A stretch of DNA of 17,068 nt from an uncultured Bacilli bacterium (GTDB taxonomy: Bacteria > Bacillota_I > Bacilli_A > RF39 > UBA660), in the NCBI GenBank assembly GCA_944372275.1, contig CALVYO010000018.1, positions 1 to 17,068 on the forward strand, read 5' to 3'. The notes under the pieces are model-generated. The model was not told where the DNA came from. It did not search any database and saw only the letters and a list, made by a program, of their open reading frames with translations. Positions within the stretch are counted from its first letter, which is position 1, and every line of letters begins with the position of its first letter. This document shows, piece after piece, positions 13,996-17,068 of this stretch. The translations under genes and the position numbers were made by a program.

Positions 13996-13999
13996 ACTT

Positions 14000-14398
14000 A
14001 TGAAATCGATTACAAAATTGATGATTAGGGAATTTAATATAAAAGAATTAGGATATGATTTTATGGGATATGTATTACAACCTGATGATGTTTTTACTTT
14101 CCATCATTTAATTATTCCTAATAAATTAGGTGGTACTTCGACTATTGATAATGGTGCTATATTGGTACGAAGGTCTCATACATACCTACATTTGATTGAA
14201 GCACTTGATTATTTAAAATTTTGTTATATAACAAGTGAAATGATCAATATGAATGTAAAGAGAAGTCTAGATATTAATAGCATAAAAATAATTGATGAAA
14301 TATTATCACAGTTTGAATACGAAAATCAATTTAGAAAAAATATTAAAGATGAATTTTTAATTAAAGATGAATATAAAATAAGAGTTTTGAAAAAATAA
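14000..14398 (+). CDS. HNH endonuclease-like small protein
   Basis: I start at the ATG at 14000 (132 residues). A TTG at 13985 lies inside the previous gene, and neither has a good ribosome site, so coupling to the upstream stop at 13993-13995 is likely. FTFHHLIIP (H35, H36), LGG at 43-45, DNGAIL (N51) and SHTYLHLIE (H60, H64) follow the order H-H...GG...N...H..(Y)xH of HNH/beta-beta-alpha-metal nucleases. There are no zinc-binding CxxC pairs. The remainder is charged and helical. HNH nucleases cut DNA in many settings, but here the partner is an HTH protein and nothing shows the target. It may be a nuclease or a domesticated, non-cutting relative. Confidence in the fold is moderate. Confidence 0.62.
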   Translation: MKSITKLMIREFNIKELGYDFMGYVLQPDDVFTFHHLIIPNKLGGTSTIDNGAILVRRSHTYLHLIEALDYLKFCYITSEMINMNVKRSLDINSIKIIDEILSQFEYENQFRKNIKDEFLIKDEYKIRVLKK

Positions 14399-14424
14399 TC
14401 TAAATATTTATTGTTTTAAATATC

Positions 14425-14459
14425 AAATAATATAAGAATATTGCTTATATTATTTTTTT
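14425..14459 (+). terminator. intrinsic terminator after the HNH-like gene (copy 1 of an identical pair)
   Basis: AATAATATAAG (14426-14436) pairs with CTTATATTATT (14444-14454) around the loop AATATTG and is followed by a T-run to 14459. The whole element recurs unchanged at 14701-14735. Confidence 0.88.
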
Positions 14460-14700
14460 AATCACAAATTAAATTAATTTATCCAAATATTTCCAATTTT
14501 AAACCGCACTTATTTTCAAGTTATGAATATTTTTAAAAATATGTCAAAATTAAATTGTAATTCAGTTATATTAGAAATATAACAGTTAAAACTTTAATGT
14601 CATATATTGAAATTCTATTGCTTTTATCATTATTAATAAATATTCTCCATTAGATAATTTTGAATATCTATTTTGTCAATTTAACTGTAAAATTATATAT
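14460..14700. other. gene-free stretch between two identical terminators
   Basis: No convincing coding frame is present. It is very AT-rich and holds several inverted repeats. ATATTTTT/AAAAATAT lie adjacent at 14527-14542. GTTATAT (14565-14571) pairs with ATATAAC (14577-14583) around a 5-base loop. ACAGTTAAA (14582-14590) pairs at a distance with TTTAACTGT (14680-14688). An untranslated RNA is possible, but there is no clear promoter. The only candidate is a weak TTGTCA (14673-14678) with TATATA (14696-14701), which points straight into terminator copy 2. Confidence 0.4.
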
Positions 14701-14737
14701 AAATAATATAAGAATATTGCTTATATTATTTTTTTTT
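14701..14737 (+). terminator. intrinsic terminator, copy 2, upstream of the deacetylase gene
   Basis: AATAATATAAG (14702-14712) pairs with CTTATATTATT (14720-14730) around AATATTG, then T to 14737. It stands about 54 bases before the deacetylase ATG and would insulate that gene from upstream transcription. The deacetylase promoter must lie in 14738-14780, where I see no clear -35/-10 pair. Confidence 0.8.
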
Positions 14738-14790
14738 GATATGCTAGAAAATAATGTTGTTTAAAAACATAATATTAGTAGGAGGTATGT

Positions 14791-16146
14791 ATGAAAAGAA
14801 GATTAAATAAAAAAGGTAAAGCATTAGTATTAAGTTTAAGTTTAGTGATTTTAATAAGTAGTATATTTATTGTAAAAGGACTTACTAAAAAAGAAGAAGA
14901 TCATATTTTAGAAAGTACGGATACTTATGATTTAAAAATAGATTATCCAAATATAGACAATAAAAAAATTATGAATAAAATAAATGAATATATTGATTAT
15001 CAAAAAGAAAATTTTCTTAATGTTGTAAAAGATACAAAAGATTTAGAACAACCAAAATATGATTTTAATTTATCGGTTACGGAAAATAATTATAATAATG
15101 TTACATATATTTATATGTTAACATTCTCTTATACCGGTGGCGCTCATTATACAAGAGATGATGCTAGTATTTATTATGATAACAAATCTAATGAATTTAT
15201 CGATATAACGCATTTTTTTAAAGATGAAGAATCATTTAAAAAAATATCTAGTATTGTATATTATTATGTTTTAGATTTGAAAGATAAAAATTTTGATGAG
15301 TTATGGGTTAAACAAGGAACAGAAGCAACCATAGATAATTATAAACATTTCAAATTTACTGATGAGGGTTTAAAGATTTTATTCCCACCATATCAAGTTG
15401 CATCGTGGGCTGATGGTGAAATAAGCATAGTAATACCTTATGAGGAAATTAATGATTTGTTAAAAGAAGAATATCGTGGTACAAGTAAAGAAACTGAGGT
15501 CATAAATATAGTTCCAGAAACTAGAGATTTAAGTAAATTTCAAAATAAAAAATTAATAGCCTTCACGTTTGATGATGGTCCTAGTGAATCTAATACAAAT
15601 TATTTATTGGATAATTTAGATAAATATGATGCAAAAGTTACATTTTTTGTTTTAGGTAGTAGGGTAGAAAATAATAAAGAAACAATAAGGCGAGCATACC
15701 TAGAAGGAAATGATATAGGTAGTCATACATACAATCATCGTAATTTAAATTTATTAAGTGATTCCGCTTTAATGGAAGAATTAAAAAAAGCAAATGATGC
15801 AATAAAAGATGCAATTGGTAAAACTCCAACTTTATTAAGGCCTCCTTATGGTAACTTAACTGATCATGGTAAAGAACTTGCTAATATGAATATTGTTTTA
15901 TGGAATGTTGATCCTTTAGATTGGAAATATAAAGATAAAAATAGAGTGGCTAATGAAATTATTGAACACGCTCACGATGGTGCAATAGTTTTAGTTCACG
16001 ATATATATAAGTCTTCTGTTGAGGGAGCATTACTTGCAATGGAGGAACTGCAACAACAAGGTTATGCGTTTGTTACAATTACTGAAATGGCAAAATTAAG
16101 AGGTATTACTTTAGATACAGAAACTTCATATTTTAGTATGAAATAA
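14791..16146 (+). CDS. pdaC: peptidoglycan/polysaccharide deacetylase (PdaC-like, DUF3298 + NodB domains)
   Basis: The 451-residue protein has a basic start and one membrane anchor (about 10-30). A PdaC-type N-terminal region (about 35-225) contains the DUF3298-like YTGGAHYTRDDASIYYD at 114-130. A NodB deacetylase domain (about 252-440) follows. Catalytic blocks are TFDDGPS with D261/D262, SHTYNH with metal ligands H312/H316, LRPPYG at 349-354, DPLDW at 374-378, and LVHDIY with H403. The architecture and length fit Bacillus PdaC, which removes acetyl groups from wall sugars outside the membrane. AGGAGG precedes the ATG. The likely effect is altered lysozyme sensitivity of the wall. The exact sugar deacetylated (MurNAc or GlcNAc) cannot be read from the sequence. 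Confidence 0.9.
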   Translation: MKRRLNKKGKALVLSLSLVILISSIFIVKGLTKKEEDHILESTDTYDLKIDYPNIDNKKIMNKINEYIDYQKENFLNVVKDTKDLEQPKYDFNLSVTENNYNNVTYIYMLTFSYTGGAHYTRDDASIYYDNKSNEFIDITHFFKDEESFKKISSIVYYYVLDLKDKNFDELWVKQGTEATIDNYKHFKFTDEGLKILFPPYQVASWADGEISIVIPYEEINDLLKEEYRGTSKETEVINIVPETRDLSKFQNKKLIAFTFDDGPSESNTNYLLDNLDKYDAKVTFFVLGSRVENNKETIRRAYLEGNDIGSHTYNHRNLNLLSDSALMEELKKANDAIKDAIGKTPTLLRPPYGNLTDHGKELANMNIVLWNVDPLDWKYKDKNRVANEIIEHAHDGAIVLVHDIYKSSVEGALLAMEELQQQGYAFVTITEMAKLRGITLDTETSYFSMK

Positions 16147-16147
16147 T

Positions 16148-16175
16148 TTGACAAATATATTAAAAATGTTATAAT
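16148..16175 (+). promoter_or_regulatory. promoter of the 190-residue protein gene
   Basis: TTGACA (16148-16153) and TATAAT (16170-16175) are 16 bases apart, with TGT before the -10 as an extended element. It begins just after the deacetylase stop. The ribosome site GGGGG (16188-16192) and the ATG at 16201 follow. Confidence 0.88.
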
Positions 16176-16200
16176 AATACGCATTCAGGGGGAAAAATTT

Positions 16201-16773
16201 ATGGAAAAAAATACGTATGTTCAATATTTTGAAAATATGATTGAATATTTAAAGTTTTACGATTTAACAGTTAATGAATTTAAAACTTATTATTTACGTT
16301 TAAGTCACGCTATAGAGAAAGGATTTATAAAAAAACCATTAAAGTATATTTGGGCTTTATTAGATACTAAAGTTAAACCAATTTTAACTAGAACTGATGA
16401 AGAAATTTTTAATTTTGTCAAAACGGGATTAAGTGCCTTATTACTTCAAACATTTAAAGATCCTAATAATGCTAAAATGTTAGACGATTATTATAGAAAT
16501 GAATTTGCTAAAATGGAACAAATAATTTCTTTAAATAATATTTCGTTTGAAATGTTTGCAAGTTATTATAGTTTAATTAATATGGCAACAGATATTCCAA
16601 CAAAATCAATTAGTTCAACAGAATTAATTAGTTTAATTAGATTATTATTTAATACTAATGTAGAAATATTAACACCTAAAGAACACGAAAGATTAATTCA
16701 AATGAAAGCAAAATTAGAAAAAAAATATCATTCTTTTTCAAATGGTGAATTAACTGTTCCTAAAATAAAATAA
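16201..16773 (+). CDS. uncharacterised soluble protein
   Basis: I do not recognise this 190-residue protein. It has no membrane segment, signal peptide, cysteine cluster or obvious catalytic motif. It looks all-helical, rich in Lys, Leu, Ile and Asn, with a charged C-terminal helix containing PKEHERLIQMKAKLEKKYH. Coding is supported by a strong promoter, a GGGGG ribosome site and a terminator immediately after the TAA, which make it a single-gene unit. It lies between the deacetylase and rarA. A small adaptor or regulatory protein would fit, but there is no evidence for any specific role. Confidence 0.72.
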   Translation: MEKNTYVQYFENMIEYLKFYDLTVNEFKTYYLRLSHAIEKGFIKKPLKYIWALLDTKVKPILTRTDEEIFNFVKTGLSALLLQTFKDPNNAKMLDDYYRNEFAKMEQIISLNNISFEMFASYYSLINMATDIPTKSISSTELISLIRLLFNTNVEILTPKEHERLIQMKAKLEKKYHSFSNGELTVPKIK

Positions 16774-16804
16774 AAATGATTGAAATTAACTCAATCATTT
16801 TTTT
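16773..16804. terminator. bidirectional terminator between the 190-residue protein gene and rarA
   Basis: AAAATGATTGA (16773-16783) pairs with TCAATCATTTT (16791-16801) around a 7-base loop, with a T-run to 16804 on the plus strand. On the minus strand the A-run before the hairpin becomes the T-run, so it can also end rarA, whose TGA stop is at 16791-16793 inside the hairpin. Confidence 0.88.
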
Positions 16805-17068
16805 GCAATTTTTCTAACTTTTCATAAATACTCTTTAAAGTTGTCTCATATTTACTTGTTGTTTTAGGAATGTAATATTTTCTATTTTTAATATTATCTG
16901 GTAAATATTGTTGTTTAACAAAAGCATTAGGATAATCGTGTGGATATTTATAATCTTTTGAAGTTGTTTTAATATGGTTAGGAACATTCCACGTATTACC
17001 ATTTCTAATATCTAATAAGGCATTGTCTAAAGCAATATGAGCTGAATTTGATTTAGGTGATAATGCTA
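16791..17068 (-). CDS. rarA: replication-associated recombination protein RarA (MgsA family), C-terminal part
   Basis: The minus strand is open from the window edge to a TGA at 16791-16793 and gives 91 residues. They start ALSPKSNSAHIALDNAL, continue with DIRNGNTWNVPNHIK, then YKYPHDYPNAFVKQQYLP and RKYYIP. These are the conserved blocks of the C-terminal tetramerisation domain of RarA/MgsA (YrvN in Bacillus). RarA is an AAA ATPase that acts at stalled replication forks with SSB. The ATPase part lies beyond the window. The gene is unrelated in function to its neighbours and converges on the 190-residue protein gene. Confidence 0.92.
   Translation of the reverse strand, partial: ALSPKSNSAHIALDNALLDIRNGNTWNVPNHIKTTSKDYKYPHDYPNAFVKQQYLPDNIKNRKYYIPKTTSKYETTLKSIYEKLEKLQKND

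Larger units (their letters stand above)
14425..14735 (+). repeat. direct repeat of 35 bases, spaced 276 bases apart
   Basis: Bases 14425-14459 and 14701-14735 are the same over 35 positions, except that copy 1 ends its T-run at 14459 and copy 2 continues with T to 14737. Each copy is a 12-bp stem, 7-base loop terminator-like hairpin. Identity of the loops as well as the stems points to duplication rather than chance. Confidence 0.9.

Noticed and set aside
13225..14398. Prophage remnant suggested by HTH plus HNH genes
   Set aside because: There is no integrase, structural phage gene or attachment repeat, and base composition matches the neighbours.
14523..14582. Short 19-codon frame in the gene-free stretch
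   Set aside because: It has no ribosome site and no recognisable product, and it spans the hairpin sequences.
14597..14653. Short frame for an 18-residue hydrophobic peptide that could be a type I toxin
   Set aside because: No ribosome site precedes it, and Leu/Ile-rich short frames are expected by chance in such AT-rich DNA. No antisense RNA promoter is evident.

Overview
The window is about 17 kb of very AT-rich DNA with dense, ordinary bacterial coding. TGA is used as a stop (for example at 64-66, 2847-2849, and on the minus strand in acpS and rarA), so this is not the Mycoplasma code. Strong AGGAGG-type ribosome sites, TTGACA/TATAAT promoters, PerR, AcpS, a TagO/WecA-type transferase and a PdaC-type peptidoglycan deacetylase point to a walled low-GC Bacillota. 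An uncultured, gut-type Bacilli lineage is my guess; the assignment is by gene content only. I saw no mobile element, tRNA, rRNA or CRISPR array.

Region 1 (1-8413, plus strand) is one tightly packed operon that begins upstream of the window. It holds the tail of an ABC-2 permease, a Wzt/TagH-like ATPase without a glycan-binding tail, an FkbH-like HAD-IIIC enzyme, an acyl carrier protein, a MaoC hot-dog (de)hydratase, an MBOAT acyltransferase, a membrane-anchored SGNH-like protein, an aldo/keto reductase and a split transketolase pair. Almost all junctions are overlaps or gaps of a few bases. The parts match the Dlt logic (activating enzyme, carrier protein, MBOAT, SGNH/DltD-like partner), but an FkbH enzyme replaces the D-alanine ligase. 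The best reading is a surface-polymer export cluster that acylates its polymer with a glycerate-derived group. A lactyl or pyruvyl group is possible if the MaoC and reductase act on the carrier-bound unit. This is the main candidate for an undescribed system.

Region 2 (8391-9786, minus strand) has a TagO/WecA-type polyprenyl-phosphate sugar-1-phosphate transferase and AcpS. AcpS runs into the end of region 1 with a 23-bp tail-to-tail overlap, and a plus-strand terminator for region 1 appears to lie inside the acpS coding sequence.

Region 3 (9872-12180, plus) has a small thioredoxin-like gene that seems to start at an ATA codon and lacks the second active-site cysteine, a terminator, an OpgB/LtaS-like phosphoglycerol transferase and a DUF1003 membrane protein.

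Region 4 (12164-13155, plus) is a peroxide-stress unit, perR-rbr, with a clear promoter, a 21-bp perfect palindromic operator and a terminator.

Region 5 (13176-14459, plus) has a helix-turn-helix protein with an inverted repeat across its own promoter, followed by an HNH-like protein. A 390-bp gene-poor stretch comes next, bracketed by two identical terminator hairpins. Region 6 (14791-17068) has the PdaC-like deacetylase, an unrecognised 190-residue protein with its own promoter, a bidirectional terminator and the 3' end of rarA on the minus strand.
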